Of a stretch of 64,000 bases of DNA, positions 63,866 to 64,000 are shown in pieces. Under the pieces are notes generated by a model, which was not told the origin of the DNA, did no database searches, and saw only the letters and a program-made list of their open reading frames with translations. The stretch covers positions 1 through 64,000 of the forward strand of contig JAFKLT010000051.1 in assembly GCA_017309275.1 (NCBI GenBank), read 5' to 3'. The stretch is from Sphingomonadales bacterium. Lineage in GTDB: Bacteria; Pseudomonadota; Alphaproteobacteria; Sphingomonadales; Sphingomonadaceae. The position numbers were made by a program, and so were the translations under genes. The first letter of the stretch is position 1. Every line of letters starts with the position of its first letter.

Positions 63866-64000
63866 GTTCTTCCTCTCCTTTTGAAATATTCTGTTTTGGT
63901 GCGATGTCGGCAAAGCCCGTCGCCATGGCTTTCGCCACGGCCGGCGCAGGCTTTTCGGAATGCATCTGCGCGTTGGCGGGAGCGGTCAGGCCGACAAGTG
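63855..64000 (-). CDS. Partial small secreted protein (3' end only)
   Basis: A frame entering from the right edge gives 47 residues. It opens with what looks like the end of a signal peptide (L-V-G-L-T-A-P-A-N-A-Q), then M-H-S-E-K-P-A-P-A-V-A-K and ends G-E-E-E-H-D-T. The stop overlaps the binding-protein gene by 11 nt. The start lies outside the window, so the call is tentative. Confidence 0.35.
   Translation of the reverse strand, partial: LVGLTAPANAQMHSEKPAPAVAKAMATGFADIAPKQNISKGEEEHDT

Overview
The window looks like chromosomal DNA of a sphingomonad (Sphingomonadales, Alphaproteobacteria). The DNA is GC-rich, genes are dense and often overlap by 1-4 bases, there are seven TonB-dependent-type outer-membrane receptors in 64 kb, and the catabolic and two-component gene families are typical of that order. 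The species cannot be named from sequence alone. There is no rRNA, CRISPR array or recognisable insertion sequence; two tRNAs (Thr-GGT, Ser-GGA) lie at the left end.

Layout. (1) 1-2300: small housekeeping-type genes (secreted proteins, a DUF1905 protein, a cyclophilin-like protein) and the two tRNAs. (2) 2300-10630: a sulfur-scavenging island. On the plus strand: an AtsK/TauD-like dioxygenase, a sulfonate/sulfate-ester ABC transporter (binding protein, permease, ATPase) and an arylsulfatase. On the minus strand: serine acetyltransferase (cysE) preceded by an overlapping 46-residue protein and followed by a 2-oxoglutarate oxygenase. Both units start with the same ~64-nt leader sequence, a shared CTCAACCAAT/palindrome element and a downstream hairpin. 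The cysE copy encodes an 11-residue peptide, MAVSLLRVTNG. (3) 10658-14548: a TonB receptor fused by overlap to a Tat-signal HisC-like aminotransferase and a tiny membrane protein. (4) 14591-18914: a CirA/FepA-like receptor with a Fur-like box, next to an OmpR-type response regulator and its histidine kinase. (5) 18963-29137: a TetR regulon. Identical TTACC-N8-GGTAA operators precede a TonB receptor and an eight-gene acyl-CoA (side-chain beta-oxidation) operon. (6) 29190-40192: a second catabolic regulon with two Rieske oxygenases, a FAD oxidoreductase, SRPBCC and NTF2-like proteins, a TonB receptor, a MalT-like LuxR regulator and a DJ-1/PfpI protein. A CCAAA-G-rich motif precedes each of its three transcription units. 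(7) 40473-45587: a catecholate-siderophore-type receptor with a strong Fur-like box, divergent from another two-component system. (8) 45759-53857: a lipoprotein, a TSUP transporter, a beta-propeller protein, a PepSY protein, a PhoP/PhoQ-like pair and a TonB-like receptor. Direct repeats of TGACAG/GTCAG at 11-bp spacing recur in front of its units. (9) 54138-56565: prpD-prpB. (10) 56576-64000: four periplasmic binding proteins, three of PstS type, plus a TonB receptor and no ABC permease or ATPase.

Together the window reads as nutrient acquisition and catabolism: organosulfur use, iron, import and activation of a hydrophobic acid or aromatic/steroid-like substrate, and possibly phosphate or phosphorylated compounds. 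The strongest undescribed signals are regulatory: the paired sulfur leaders with a peptide ORF, and three small regulons whose likely operators can be read from repeated motifs within the window.
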